From the NCBI RefSeq assembly GCF_037126465.1, contig NW_026999403.1, positions 62,001 to 126,000 on the forward strand: 64,000 bases of DNA, read 5' to 3'. Origin of the DNA: Ornithodoros turicata (taxonomy: Eukaryota > Arthropoda > Arachnida > Ixodida > Argasidae). Position numbers and translations under genes: made by a program. Within the stretch, counting starts at the first letter, position 1; each line of letters starts with the position of its first letter. Under the pieces are notes generated by a model. That model worked only from the letters and a program-made list of their open reading frames with translations, had not been told where the DNA came from and ran no database searches. Below, piece after piece: positions 1 to 12,069 of the stretch.

Positions 1-1290
1 TCGGCGATTAAGTTCACGATGTAGACTGCTTGCAAATGTTGCTGCTTCCACAGGGCATACTTAAAGGACGACGGAAGCGAAAATAAGCTGCAAAGCTGTT
101 TGCCTCATATTGCGATGTGTATCAAAACAATCCGGAATTCGACTTAGATTTACGTATATTAGTTGAAATGCCGCCATAATCTCGATATAAAACTTGGATC
201 ACTCTGAGCCCCTGGTGAGCGTCGCCGCGCCGCCGTAGCAGACCACAGAAGTGACGCACGTTGTCTCTCCTGTTGGAGTTCCTGACTTTTATTTCACGGT
301 TGTTTTGCGATCAGAGGTTTATTTTCGCGGCAAGAAAAATTGTACGTGCTTGTGAAGTCTTTCCTGGCTGTGCTACAGCATGTTGCCAACTTCCTTTCAG
401 CAACGCGAGGATATAGTGTTCCTTGCACGGACGACAGACGGATAGACAGCACAAACATTGCGTCAAATATCAACTGACGTTTATTAAAATGACAACACTA
501 CCGAGGCTGGCAGCCAAAATCCATCCGAAGGGAGGTGATCTCATTCTCTCTAGGGGTGAGAGTCGTGCTGCTTATATTGCTGGCTGCCTTACCTTGCGTT
601 TGGCCAGGATATGTTTCAGAACAAACACGCTCTACTAGTCAAAACAAATCCAGAGTTGCTCATTAGCCTTGGCTTGTCAACGAAGTGCATCAGGCCAACA
701 CCACCTAGATAACAAAGGCCTCTTCATGCTTCTCTCTCCCAGCGTGTGACGTAACGCTAGTTGACCGAGCCTGATCCTGAGTCCGATGGCCCGATGCATG
801 CTGATGCAAGCGTTGTGCAACGTGCCGGTCATCTCTCCATGCTTCTAGTGTCTGTTTCGTGAGATTTTGCAAGGCACAAATCTTTACCTCCACTTTGCGT
901 TTCAGTGTATGGCTGATTCCCGCTACGGGGAAAAAACGGAGACGAAGAAGCATAGGTGCGAGCCCATCTGTCATAGGAATATATCGCCTTCAGACTTCCA
1001 CGAGATCTCCGAATCAAATATCTTCAGGCGTTATTCGGAATTCGCCGTGTTTATCCCATTCACCGGCCAACCGCACATGGAGCTCGAGAGGTATTTGATG
1101 TCACGCGCTCCTCACATTTCCCCCCCCCCACCCCCCCGAATGCTTTGGGGCAGCGGGCGCGCTCCATGGGCGATCGTGTCGGGTGGACGGCCCAGCGCGC
1201 TCGTAATCGTGAAAAATATGGCCATCCGTACAGCGTACTCGCAAAATACTAGTAGCACCATAATTCTACATAATATTTACACCTTGTTCA
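1..1290. other. No gene recognised
   Basis: No reading frame here resembles a known protein family. The stretch holds a C-rich tract near 1120-1137 and otherwise unremarkable mixed sequence. Short open frames occur on both strands but lack splice sites or family motifs that would support them. Confidence 0.4.
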
Positions 1291-1315
1291 GACCCTTTTT
1301 TGCAATGGACAAATT

Positions 1316-1681
1316 TCACTTCCGTTGTCCTTTAATATGAGCAATGACACGAGTGAGAAGGTCCACGATGTCTGCAGAGAAGTAGTTGAATTTGGTGTTG
1401 GTCGAGCTCACAAATTCGCTCATCAGTCCCAGGAGACCGTCAGGAACCATTACACAGACGATCTTGTAATGGGCGTAGATCCGACGCACCATCTCCTGCA
1501 GTGGCCCGGGAGATATCTCTCCTATATTGCCAAAGCCCACCATTTCTATTACATAGCGAAAAGCACTGATGACGAGCTCGTTACGGGCACTCTCCTTGTT
1601 TAAACATTCATTCTCCACTTCTTCCCAAGAAGCGTGGATACAGGGACAATTGTGTAAAGCATGGTAGCTGAACATTTTCAC
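1316..1681 (-). CDS. ORF of the 1.4-kb repeat, unknown protein
   Basis: This is an unrecognised 121-codon frame. Its part within the repeat is matched in the same frame by a second copy around 18694-18930, with conserved stretches such as MVGFGNIG and RRIYA. A TATAAA about 35-40 bases upstream on the same strand is present in both copies, so this may be the 5' end of an element-encoded gene. The C-terminal third runs beyond the region shared with copy 2. The translation is mixed hydrophobic and polar with no motif I can assign. Coding status is uncertain: the frame is conserved, but the family is unknown. Confidence 0.35.
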   Translation of the reverse strand: MKMFSYHALHNCPCIHASWEEVENECLNKESARNELVISAFRYVIEMVGFGNIGEISPGPLQEMVRRIYAHYKIVCVMVPDGLLGLMSEFVSSTNTKFNYFSADIVDLLTRVIAHIKGQRK

Positions 1682-2866
1682 GTATTGATGACGCGAGCGC
1701 AGTGCGCGCTGCCTTTATACAGCGTTTTCAAATAAACACGCGCAAAGAAATGAGAGCGATGCCGAAACGGAGAAGCAATCCGCTGCCGCTAGGAGTGCAC
1801 GCATGCAGTAAAAGGAGATAGCAAGAGCGAAACGGGAGCGCCAGCATGGGGCTGGCGTGCGCAGCGGTGGCGCAGAGACCGCTAGGAGCACGCGTGCGCA
1901 TGCGTAGCGGCTGCGGAGGGGCGCTCCTGTCACTCGCACGCTGGCTGTCGTGCAGTGTGGACGCGCCGTCGCTCGCTGAGGAATCCCCGCGTCAGTTGGG
2001 ACTTGGTTGTCGTTGGGATCGATCGAACGCTCCGTCGCCGCGGGGGAAAAGATGAGTGATTTGCAATAGCGGTTTTTCCCGATGTGTTAAGCCTTTTCTC
2101 ACATCTTTGCTGTAACAGATAGGCCTTATTCCCTGTGTTACGCACATGTTTAAACTTGTTTAGCACTGACCTGTAGCGTCCTAAGCCTTTTCTCCATTTT
2201 GCCGCCCGTTTGTCTTTTTGCGCCTTGCGTTTTGTGGTTGTCATCTTGTGTTAGCCGTTAACCCCCCCTTGACCGTTGACCTAAAAACCGTTTAACTTTG
2301 TAGCGTTGTGCGGTGACGCTGTGATTAGGCCTAATCGATCGCCTTAAGCATTTTCCCCTATGTGTAGTGTTTTCTCCGTGCTGTCACTTGTTTGTCGTAG
2401 TGGTTAGGCCTTTTTCCCGCGCTCTGGCATGCCTAGACTTGTTGAGCAGTGTTGCAATTTTATCTGCCGCTAGTATTTTGTTGTTCTCTGTCAATCTCGC
2501 ATAGAGCTATGATGGTGGCGCCATCTAGTGTGATGCCTTGCAACTAGGTGGCCACCCGTCGTCGATCTCTGCAACTTCCAGCCGTCAACAAGCAACATGG
2601 GGGTCGCTGGTCACTCGGACGTTCCGGAGCGGTTTTTTCGCCACGATGTCGTTGATTTTCAATTAAATTGTTTTTCTCCACTCGATTTCTGTCGATTTCT
2701 TTCTTTTTTTATGAACACAGGTTGCCGCGAACACACACACAACACACAGTGTGGTGTGGGCACGTGTTAGATAATCCCCAGTTAGTGTGCTGACTCCCTG
2801 GAGGGTGCTGATTACTGTGGGGGGTCCCAATTATCTCTAATTGTTAATTTAATCGTGTTCCCTGTT
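1463..2866 (-). repeat. Unclassified 1.4-kb dispersed repeat, copy 1
   Basis: This segment aligns along its length with 18694-21310 once the hAT element in that copy is removed. Both copies start at a cttgtaaYgggcg motif and end just after a taatttaatc motif. Internally there are several recurrences of a ttaagccttttcYc / ttaggcctt motif. On the minus strand a TATAAA sits at 1714-1719, followed by an open reading frame. No terminal repeats or flanking duplications are obvious, so the class is unknown. The two-copy alignment is seen directly; calling it a mobile family is inference. Confidence 0.7.
1714..1719 (-). promoter_or_regulatory. TATA box of the 1.4-kb repeat
   Basis: The minus strand reads TATAAAGGC here, and the same motif stands at 18946-18951 in the second copy at the same distance from the shared reading frame. 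Conservation between diverged copies suggests a promoter. The transcription start itself cannot be seen. Confidence 0.4.
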
Positions 2867-2879
2867 GGAAATTCCTAGT

Positions 2880-3065
2880 TGACTCCATATGGTATTGACA
2901 CCAGGTCCTACATGAAGGAACCTACATACAACTATGATCCTGTTTAATTGTGGGGCCTACATACAAATGCAATCCTACATATAAACAGGATCCTATTTGA
3001 TTGCGGGACCTAAATTGAGACCTACATGCAAGTAGGTTCCTACGTACATGCTAAAATGGTGGAAT
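2880..3065. repeat. Degenerate short repeats with cctacat and aggatcct
   Basis: A run of imperfect copies of a cctacatacaa-like unit alternates with gatcctgttt or gatcctattt. The same vocabulary recurs at 5660-5925, so both stretches appear to come from one satellite-like family. Confidence 0.5.
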
Positions 3066-3232
3066 ACCAAGTCGCTCGTGGTGATCCTGTATAATTTGTG
3101 CACCCTGTTGTGCTGTGTATATTAGGAAATAAGAAATCATCCAGCTTCAATCCTTTTTTATTGATATCGTTCAGCATCCCTCTGACATGTTTCGTGAACA
3201 ATCGCACTCTTGTCTGTACATACTTCTTCGAT

Positions 3233-3510
3233 ACCTTTATGGATGATGCTATATGACAGCTCTAAGATATATTTCTTCGAGGCATCTGAAACAATAAAGC
3301 GAGTTAGGAAGCTAGTTTTAGCAAGGGATAAGACATTATGTGAGCATCAAATGTACCAAAACTTTGACACCTTTACAGATGACGCTATATGATAGCTCTA
3401 AGATATATTTCTTGGAGGCATCTGAAACAATAAAGCGAGTGAGGAAGCTAGTTTTAGCGAGGAATAATATATTATGTGAACATAAAATGTGCCAAAACTT
3501 GTGCACCACA
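3233..3510. repeat. Tandem duplication, about 136-bp unit
   Basis: Two adjacent units start with acctttatggatgatgc at 3233 and acctttacagatgacgc at 3369. They share most of their sequence, including gctctaagatatatttctt and acaataaagcgagt. No protein is recognised in it. Confidence 0.8.
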
Positions 3511-3519
3511 GGCTAATCA

Positions 3520-4650
3520 GACTTCCCACATATGCTGTTACTTGGGTCTGAAGACAATTGTTTTTGTTTGTTACCAGCCATATATAACTCAATAAGATAA
3601 ATTAACTATAACAACTGGGGCTACAGCAAAGGTGTCCATAAAGCATTACCTGAAAAGGGTGAGAACAGTGCACGTTGAGTTGTATTATCCGCGATTATTT
3701 ACATTCTGTGCGTATTCCTTCCACACTTGGGAAAAATATCCATGACGCAAGCTGAGTTATTATGCATTTATAACCAAAAAAGGAAATTCTGTATCTTTAG
3801 AGCACCGATACACTGTATCAGGGCCACTGAAGCATCACACATGATATCTTCAACCTGATGTTAAGTGATGACACAGGTTAACCAAGAAGGTAAGAGCACA
3901 CTGAGATTACAGATGGAGGATAAGGCAATAGGTAAGAATAGGGTAATCATCGCACTGAGCGGACAATGTTATAGGAACCCACATGCTAGGAAGAATACCA
4001 AGCAAAAGGTGCACAAAACGTGGCACTACAGGCACACAACTAACCTTCAGTTCACGAAATCCAACAGCTTTCGGTCTTCCAAGGTACACATACAGAAACA
4101 GGTCCAGATATCACTAGTGAGGCATGGAATACAGTCCCAGCACTGCGGGGCACCAAAACTATGATGAAAGACGATTCCCGAGTGAGAGCCCTCTGGACAT
4201 GCATCTGAACACTTCCAAGATTCTCTTCCGAGCTCTGGGGGCATTCCAGCGAGCTTTAACGAGCCGCTGTTACCATGTTGTCCTCACTCGAGAATGGAGA
4301 GGGATCGAAAGATGCCGCCAGTTTCTAGGCGTTCGGAGTGCAGGAATTCGTGAATAGGTGATTCAGATCTCCCACAGGTTTCACACATAAAAACTGGGAC
4401 GAAGGTTGCAGAAGGAGAGTCAGCCTAAGGAATTTCGGGAGTAACGCCGTAACCTGCAGTAAATAGACGGGGGTGCGAATTGAAAAGTTGTAGCGCAAAA
4501 AACGAAGCACCCGCATCCGAAATTTCTAGTAAATTAAACGTTAGGTAAGCGACTTACGGCACTTACGGAAGCGTCTCCGAGCGGCGTCACACAGACTCGC
4601 TTTCGCCAGCGCCAGAGCCCTCGAGCTCCAAAGCCCATATCTGGAGAACG
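3520..4650. other. No gene recognised
   Basis: Nothing with family motifs or convincing splice sites was seen on either strand. Several open frames of 60-112 codons overlap one another in different frames, which argues against any single one being coding. Confidence 0.35.
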
Positions 4651-4658
4651 GAAAGTCG

Positions 4659-4695
4659 CAGCTACAGAGTCGCGTCAAACACGACTCTGTAGCTG
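4659..4695. repeat. Perfect 14-bp hairpin
   Basis: The arm cagctacagagtcg at 4659-4672 is the exact reverse complement of 4682-4695, around a 9-base loop. It lies in otherwise unannotated DNA and has no poly-T tail. Confidence 0.7.
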
Positions 4696-5220
4696 TAATG
4701 GAAACGGTTTTAGGGAAAAAACGGCCGTCAGTTCCTTGTATTGGGAGGAGTGTAAACACGGAAACCGCTAGCTCGAGAACCACAAGACTTGGAGAGCTGT
4801 AGTAAATTTTGCCACGTTCTGAGTTGAGGTGGGTACACTCCAGGAAGCTGAACACTGCCTGACGCGGGCTTCCATCCAAAAAAAGGGCCCCAAAGTTTAG
4901 AAAAACAGAGTTACGAACGCGTCCCTGCCCAGAACCCCCGAATGGCTAAAGACCGGCCTATGGTTTCATTTGACCGATCGTAGAACGATTCAAGTCCTAC
5001 TAGGATGGAAATTCTGGCGTCGACCTGACTAACGGGGTGGAAGTTACGGAGCTCCAAATGAATCGAAAGTGCAGACGGAGGGCTCGAATTCCCAAGTATC
5101 TCGACCCCCTTTAGGATTTCTTACCAGCCGTGAGCGTGCACGTGAAGGAGAAGGAATGGGGAATCCGCCACAATGGACCTCATCCTGATAGGACCGTTTT
5201 AGTCCTAGATATTAGACCGA

Positions 5221-5258
5221 GAACCCCATCGACACCGCGATGTCGCTCGATGGGGTTC
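5221..5258. repeat. 12-bp inverted repeat
   Basis: The arm gaaccccatcga at 5221-5232 is matched exactly by its reverse complement at 5247-5258, with a 14-base loop. It may be a remnant of a foldback element. Confidence 0.6.
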
Positions 5259-5659
5259 AACCGCTACCTCAATCGGTTGCGCACTGCTCAGTCAAAATCT
5301 GTGGTTAAACAGCATTTTAAAAAAATGCACGCATCATTGTACGCTTGATGTTTCGTCGACTAGTAATGGACATACCATATGCATGTTCCATAAATGAATA
5401 CAACCAGTCCATTCAGTTGTTTTCAAGCTAAAAAAATATATTTATTTGCAGTGTTCTAATAAAATTCGCACTTGATAACGTGCCATATGTGTGCGCGTTG
5501 GCAAACATGATTGCATATAACTAGTTTGTCCTGGGCCCCAGTTCTGAAGCAAATATATATGCAATAAAATAATGTTTGTTGCTGCGTTAATACATCACCT
5601 ACATATCTCAAAATAATTCCCCACGTCCTCCCCACATGAAACCAGACAGCTCATATAAA

Positions 5660-5925
5660 ATCACCCATAGCTCCTTTTTGATGCCTTGTAGGATCCTACA
5701 TATCCCTACGTAGCCGGATATAACTCTCCTACATTGCCGAATATGGGACAAGTAGGACACCGCAACTCTCTTACATAGCCCAATATGAGACATGTAGGAT
5801 CCTATGACCCACCGATATGTGAACGAATGCAGGGCATGTAGGATCCCACAACTTTCCCACATGAAACAAAATAGGACATAAAGGATCCTACATCAATTTG
5901 TGTAGGGTAAATAGGATCCCATACA
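5660..5925. repeat. Degenerate tandem repeat built on taggatcctac
   Basis: At least five imperfect units contain a palindromic aggatcct core next to tacat or catgtag. Similar units stand at 2880-3065. The open frames on the minus strand across this stretch reflect the repeat rather than a gene. Confidence 0.55.
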
Positions 5926-6460
5926 AACCTATTTGGCTTTTTAACAGGGAATTTAGACCCGCTGTGCATTGGCGGCAGTCTGTGTCCATCGCATACTACT
6001 ACTATGAACAAAGGAATCGCTATGAGAACTGCGCTGTGTATTCTAAATGGCGAGCCACCGCCAACTCAAGTTTTGTGGCTCTACTGTACGGACCGCCTCG
6101 CACAAGATCAGTTCGCGCATGCCTATATATGCGGCTACATCGGCTGGGTCACCTCCACACTATCATGCCTAAGTCATTTACTGGCTACTTCTCGTAGCGT
6201 GCTGTCGAAAGCAGCGGTTGCCAAGAAGTGGAGAACAATGGGTCCAAAGCGGGCAATGCCCAAGAAAAACGCCGTGGGCAACGCTAGTGGGCTCGTGGCT
6301 CCCTGGACCTCTGCGTGATGTGATGTGGTGGTTTGCCTTGGATATCCTGCCTACACGCTACCATCCCTTCTTGTGGAATCTTGCCTCGACAAACGGTTGC
6401 CCCTAGAAAAAGTCAACATTTCCTTGACTTTGAGGAACACACAATACGAAGAGGACAGTT

Positions 6461-6676
6461 GTGGATATTGAGGGCATATTGTGTGTTTCTCAAACTCAAG
6501 GAAATCTTACCTCTTTCTACAGTACACCAGCTCGCTCGCACCATTCTAATTTGGTCATTAGTCGTCCCTACTGTGGTCATGCCGAGACGAACAATCATAT
6601 GCTCTACGAGTGTCACACGGCGAGTATCTTTTGGAGCCTTGTTCGCCGTCCGCCTCACCGCCTTGATTGTACATAG
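6461..6676 (+). pseudogene. LINE ORF2 C-terminal zinc-knuckle remnant
   Basis: The frame contains an arrangement CGHAETNNHMLYEC followed by aromatic and basic residues, resembling the zf-RVT domain that follows the reverse transcriptase in several arthropod LINE clades. No reverse transcriptase is detectable upstream in this frame, so it is a short 3' fragment. Other zinc-ribbon proteins are possible alternatives. Confidence 0.4.
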
Positions 6677-6814
6677 TGTACATTGTGTAATTATTTTTCT
6701 TCCTACTTTCAGACATAGGTGGTAAAGCCTACAGACTATATGATCAATGAATTTTAGATGTATATAGTGCTCTGTCACTGGTTATTAACAAGTTAATAAA
6801 TGAAAGGAAATGAA

Positions 6815-7803
6815 ATGGCATTCGTGGGTTGCTCTCACATGAGCCTTCATCTGAACAAACCAGGACCTTTCCATGACAGCTGACATCAATAATATGCTGA
6901 TTGGAAACTACAGTGCTCGTAATTGAAAATACTCACGCCACAAACCACAGAGTATGAATAGAATCGTTTGAGGACACCTGCATGAACATAATCTTTAAAC
7001 CCGAAGAATAGGAGTGAACCATTCAGCTGCGGAATCCATTTTCAAGCGATGACTTTTACTTTACTTATAGACTACTTTTTACAAGGTTCTGGGTCCCAGA
7101 TGTCAGGGCATTCGTGAACCATTTAACCTTCACTTCGCTCCTTTCTTATACACACACAAATACATGTACGCACAGACAGACAGTCGATGATGAGATTGGG
7201 CTCCTGTCGAAATCTGAACAGATGACCTTTTTATGACAGCTGCCATCGATAACATACTGCATGACTGCAAGTTATGGCGCGCGTGATTGAAAATAGCCAT
7301 ATGCCACAGTCCCCCAGAGTATAACGAAATGGTGTGGCAACATTGGCATGAACATGATGATCTTTAAACTCGGATGATAGAAGGAATCATTCCACTGCAG
7401 AATCAATTTTCAAGCGTTGACTTTTACTTTTCTTATTGACTCCATGTTTACAGGGTTCTGAATTCTCATATGTTAGTGTATTCGTGGACGATTTGGTCTT
7501 CACTTCGCTCCTGCCTTATACAAACAAACACGCACAAACAGACGCACGCGCAGATAGGCAGACGATGATGAGATGGGGCTCTTGCATAAATTCGAACAGA
7601 TGACCTTTTCTTGACAACTGCTATCGATAACGTACTGGTTGCGAACTGTGGTGCCATAATTGAAAATAGCCATATGCCACAGACCACACTGTATAAGGTG
7701 AATCGTTTGAACAGCTGCATGGACATAATTTCAAAACTGGAAGGATAGAAGTCGATCACGCAACGGCGGAATCAATTTTCAAGTGGCGACTTTTACTTTA
7801 CTG
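6815..7803 (+). repeat. Tandem array of promoter/first-exon-like units (about 368 bp)
   Basis: One partial and two full units are visible. The marker ttttcaag lies at 7039, 7407 and 7776, giving periods of 368 and 369. Each unit carries a cacttcgctcct-type block, an atgaccttttYatgacaNct-type block, an aattgaaaata block and a TATA-like element before the marker. The same blocks in the same order occur once more at about 11190-11430, where they precede a TATAAAG, an ATG and a splice donor. In the array the ATG-donor segment has decayed: the ATG is absent and the donor GT is replaced. The array therefore looks like dead copies of a gene's 5' end. Confidence 0.7.
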
Positions 7804-7809
7804 CGGCAG

Positions 7810-10800
7810 CGTGGATGTTGGTACAAGACTTATTTCTATTGACATACTGGGTAAACATTGGCTTCCGAGCATGTGGATAAGTTACCGGACATCGTGAGCA
7901 CTTCCCCATCCTTGCGCAATGACATACGGACAAATTTAGGTACTCTTCCAAAGTAGATCGTAATATACGTGTACACAAAGCGCAGTGCTTGTATCACTGG
8001 TAGCTGCAAGCAATGCCTCTGTCGTTGGGTTCATGTGGCTGTCTCATAGTGCATGGGCTGGGTCTCACCTCCTTTGGTTCACAATGTGTTTGAACTCATA
8101 TTTTACACGGAGACTTGCCATTTAATGTATCGCAGACAACAGGTGTATACGGAAGCATTCTTGGGTTTGGATGTGTTAAGTGGGCTCCCATGATTACCGA
8201 AGGACGCTTGCCCACTGCCCATATTTCCCCAAGGTCGCATCCCCATTGAGGAGGGCTTATAAGTGAACCCCGGCGTTGTACGCACAGACATTCTCTGGCC
8301 GCTGCTATGTAACCTTGTTGCCTGTTTCTGTAAATAAATCGTCGTGTAGTCTTCGTGTAACGGGCTGTACGCCGAAATAGATCTTTTCAAATAAACCGCT
8401 TAAATTTACCCTTCAAAATCCATTTTCTGAAATCATCCGCTTAAGAACACACGCCACCAAAATAAACGATGTGAAAATAAATCATGGTTAGCCTTAGCAA
8501 GGTAATGTTCCGCATGATAGTTTATGGGCGACGCGATGTTCTTCTCGGCAGAACAGGGTATTATGGGAGTCTTATCTCATATACAAGTTCAACCCTTTTC
8601 ACCCGTCCGGTATCAACAAATCACAAGGCACCCTAGAAACACTTCACAAATAAAATATGCTTTTCCCTTCTATCTCCGTTATCATCTGTTACGTTCTGCA
8701 TGGCCACTGCTTTTTGCTTTCTTTATTGCATGCCACAACTTTGTATTACAAATATTTAAAAAAATACTTTGCTCGCTCTTGAATTTTCCCCACGTAACCA
8801 CTAACCTCCTTATCTTTCGGTATGTTTGCCAATTCTTGCCTGTTGTCCCGTTTCGTCCACGTCTTCGTGAGCCTCCCATTTTTCTGTAACCGGCCTGGTG
8901 CCAAGATCACTCCATTCACATAATCCCTTCCACACTCTAACAAAGCGGCCATTCACTCCGGCCGTAGAAACCCGTCCGGACCCTTTCTTCCCTCCGGGCT
9001 GTTGACCCGCAATTCGCATGAACCTTTAAACACTTCACACTTAACCCTTTAAATACCCTGTCAATGATGAGGACGGTGCCCAGAAGAAGAACAATCGCTG
9101 TTCGAAATATCGGCGGCTTCTGTCCTGAGGCAAGTCCCTTCCCCCACCTCTACCGGTTCGCTGGATTTCTACCCATCTAGGGTATTATGATGTTTCTCAC
9201 ACATGTCTGTACTGTTGAAGTACATTTTTTCAAATAACAACTTTGGATTTCGAAATATCCAGTTTAAAAGTGATGACGACGATGCGCGTATACACACTCT
9301 TGACACTTGAACGAGATAGGAGCCGAGCTGTGAACGAGGATAACAGGCTTGGGGGGGGGGGAGATGACTATGGCATTGTTGTGGACGGATTGCACGGCGA
9401 CGGTCATTCGCACTGCATGTCTCGTATTATATGCCTGAGAGAGATATATAAAACCGGCCAGGATACACCACCAATAAAATTCGCAGCAGCCCAGTCACAA
9501 AACATCCCCCAACTAAGCTGGGAACACTGACCACGGTTCACATACAGACAGACAACCTATTTCCGGTGCAGCGGAATCCTGGTTCACAGTTCTAGCCATG
9601 GCTAGCCCCAAGCTCGATGAGCTCACTATTTTCCGCGGCGGACGTCGAGTTGACATCCCTCACTTATCCTGAGGATGTCACTCTGGAACAGAAATGACAT
9701 CCTGAGAACATCCGCACGGGATCCTCAATATGTTAGAAAAGTGCAAGATTGAGGCTCCAGAGATGATCCTAGGGACAACATCTGGAGACAGAAATGGGAT
9801 GGTCTCAGGAGCACTATAGGATAATGCTCTTCTGCATGTAGCAATAGTGAATCTTCTTTCATTTCTCCCTTTTAGCACTAAGCAGACGTTTACGGTAGAA
9901 ACCTACTCACTTTTTTTTCAGTTTTTCAACCTCGGCCACCAGCTTGTCATTTTCTTTTTCTCCTCTTCGATTGTTTTCGATGACGAAGAATGGGTGCAGC
10001 GGTATAGAAAGCAAAAATATAAAAGGTCGTACTGCCAACCGGAGGATGTGACAACCGAAAGCTTGCACACATCGCAATTAAAAAATAATACTGCTCTCAC
10101 CCTAAAAACGAAGGTCCTGTGCCAGTACGTTTAAGACAGCCCAACTTTGAAAGAAATATACGGCAGTGGCATTTCCTTTCGCAGGTAAAACGTATACTAT
10201 ACATTGCTTGTCTTGCGAACTCCCCCATATGTGAGAGTCCTCGTAGCATCTCAGTCAAAACGATGGGTAAGCTACCTAAGTTTAATTCAATGGCATGCAT
10301 AAGGAACACTGCAGTGACGAATTCTTTGGAGTATTCGTCCATGTTTGCGACTTAGTTGATTTAAAACATCAGTCGGAAGTCATGCACGCACTGTAATATG
10401 CCATCACTTTTCTGTATCTTCCATGGAAATGTTCTGTCTAGCATCCCATAAGGGAGCTTGCTTGGATACTTATGGCAACAATATCACAATGAAAGAACTA
10501 GCAGGCTATAGTCTATAGCACAATGAACCCAGTGCATTGGTTCATTGAAATCATTCAAGTTGTATTTGTACCCCTGTATTTTTGTATTTTCTATTTGTAA
10601 TATTTTTGTAGTGCATAAATGGTCACTTCTGGTTCAATTGAATTTGGTTATGACAAACAAACCGGAAAACTAATTAATGGGTGGAGGCATTGAAGTGCAC
10701 AACACAGTATTAAACTAATTTACTTCTTCTATGTCTCCCGGGTGACGGCCGCAGGACGTCCGCAAATGACTACAACTGGAAGATCCCATGATGACACTCT

Positions 10801-11185
10801 CTGGATCTCCTCCGGAGATTTGATCACGGACCAGGACGCGATGACACTTTGAGGACTTCCTGAGGGTCGCGAGTGTTCTTCGTGGAGCAGCAGTCGGCTG
10901 TTCAACAATCAGGGACGGTGCAGTTTAAAGGATTTATTTTCAAGCGTTTGTTCTTCAAAGTTTCTATTTCGGCGTTTATTTCGACAGCGTGAATTTTCGC
11001 ATGATTGATATTTAAGGGTTTATTTTGAAAGTTTGATTTTTAAGAAATTTATTTTTGAACGTTTTATTTCTACATGATTTATTTCGGCGTCATCCCATGG
11101 AACGTGCCCGCAGTACCTTTTCCCTCGGAGTTGACTCTTTTCCCTCCCGACCCTCGAACCAAGTTTAACTCATGGTTCTAAATCC
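7810..11185. other. No gene recognised; scattered repeat fragments
   Basis: Several overlapping open frames exist but none shows a family motif. A G10 tract lies near 9350. The stretches around 9640-9830 and 10740-10870 are rich in ggatgtcc/ggacgtcc-like repeats and resemble 42060-42260. An ataaatcgtcgtgtagtc end near 8330 may be an LTR remnant, but no partner was found. Confidence 0.35.
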
Positions 11186-11189
11186 CCAG

Positions 11190-11399
11190 ATGTCCGGGCC
11201 ATTCGTTGATCGTTTATTCTTCACTTCGCACCTGCTTTAACATGAACAGACGATGACCTTTTCATGACAACTCACATCAATACTATCCTGTTCGCAAAGC
11301 GCGTAATCGAAAATAGTCACGTGTACACCCCACACAGTATAAAGGGAGCAGACACGGCGTGATCTTCAAACGCGGAAGTTAGCACGAAATCCTACAACT
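11190..11399 (+). promoter_or_regulatory. Promoter and 5' UTR of the secreted-protein exon 1
   Basis: A TATAAAG lies at 11338-11344, about 60 bases upstream of an ATG at 11400. The whole block is homologous to the 368-bp tandem units at 6.8-7.8 kb, where the TATA-like position is also kept. A start of transcription about 30 bases after the TATA box would give a 5' UTR of roughly 30 bases. The promoter role is inferred from position and conservation. Confidence 0.5.
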
Positions 11400-11417
11400 A
11401 TGGCAACAGCGTTCAAG
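11400..11417 (+). CDS. Exon 1, start of a signal peptide
   Basis: Six codons starting with ATG run to a donor AAG|gtatga at 11418 (phase 0). Alone it would be too short to call, but it joins in frame to exon 2 at 12070, and together they form a textbook signal peptide: a short polar start with one lysine, then a hydrophobic core. The ATG is preceded by a TATA box. The homologous position in the tandem units at 6.8-7.8 kb has lost both the ATG and the donor. Confidence 0.55.
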
Positions 11418-12069
11418 GTATGATTTTGACATTACTTATTGGAGGCCTTGCAGTGCCCTCTTTGCTTTGTGATATTCCACAGATATCAGAGCAATTCAAT
11501 GTTAAGAGTACTTTTCATGACTGGCCACATCCCTGGGAATTGCACGGGATGATACTGTTATCACCTCTGGCTGTAGAAATTGCGGAGCGTAAGCGTTTTG
11601 TAACAGTTTAACACATGTTCATAAATGTCACGAAAGGAGCATGCCTTTTGTTTTGAATGAATCCAGGGAGAACAACAACAACTTTATTTCAGTGACGATG
11701 ATTGGAGAGTTTCATTGCGCCGGGCACGATACTCTATCCCACTACTAGCGGCAGTGTGGTTAGCTGGAATAATGTCCCCCTCACACTGAGGACCGAAGTC
11801 CTATGTTGTCGAAAAAATTTAGAAGTGATTTTAGGGAAGAACTTCGGTGGACTGCATGTGGTCATGGAACGAGCAATTTTGACCTAGTGAGAGGGCGAAA
11901 GTCACAAGACATAAACGAGAGGGACAAATGGTCAACTAGACGATGTGGTGATGCGGTGATATTTTCTTTCTGAAGTGTGTGAAAGGAAGGGTGCGCAGAA
12001 GGACATAAAGTATTCTCTCAGTGATAAAACTAGACAAGTGAAAATTCCACCTACCATTCCTTTGCTCAG

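Noticed and set aside
1930..2244. A basic 104-codon minus-strand protein
   Set aside because: It lies in the noncoding part of the 1.4-kb repeat and is not kept open in the second copy.
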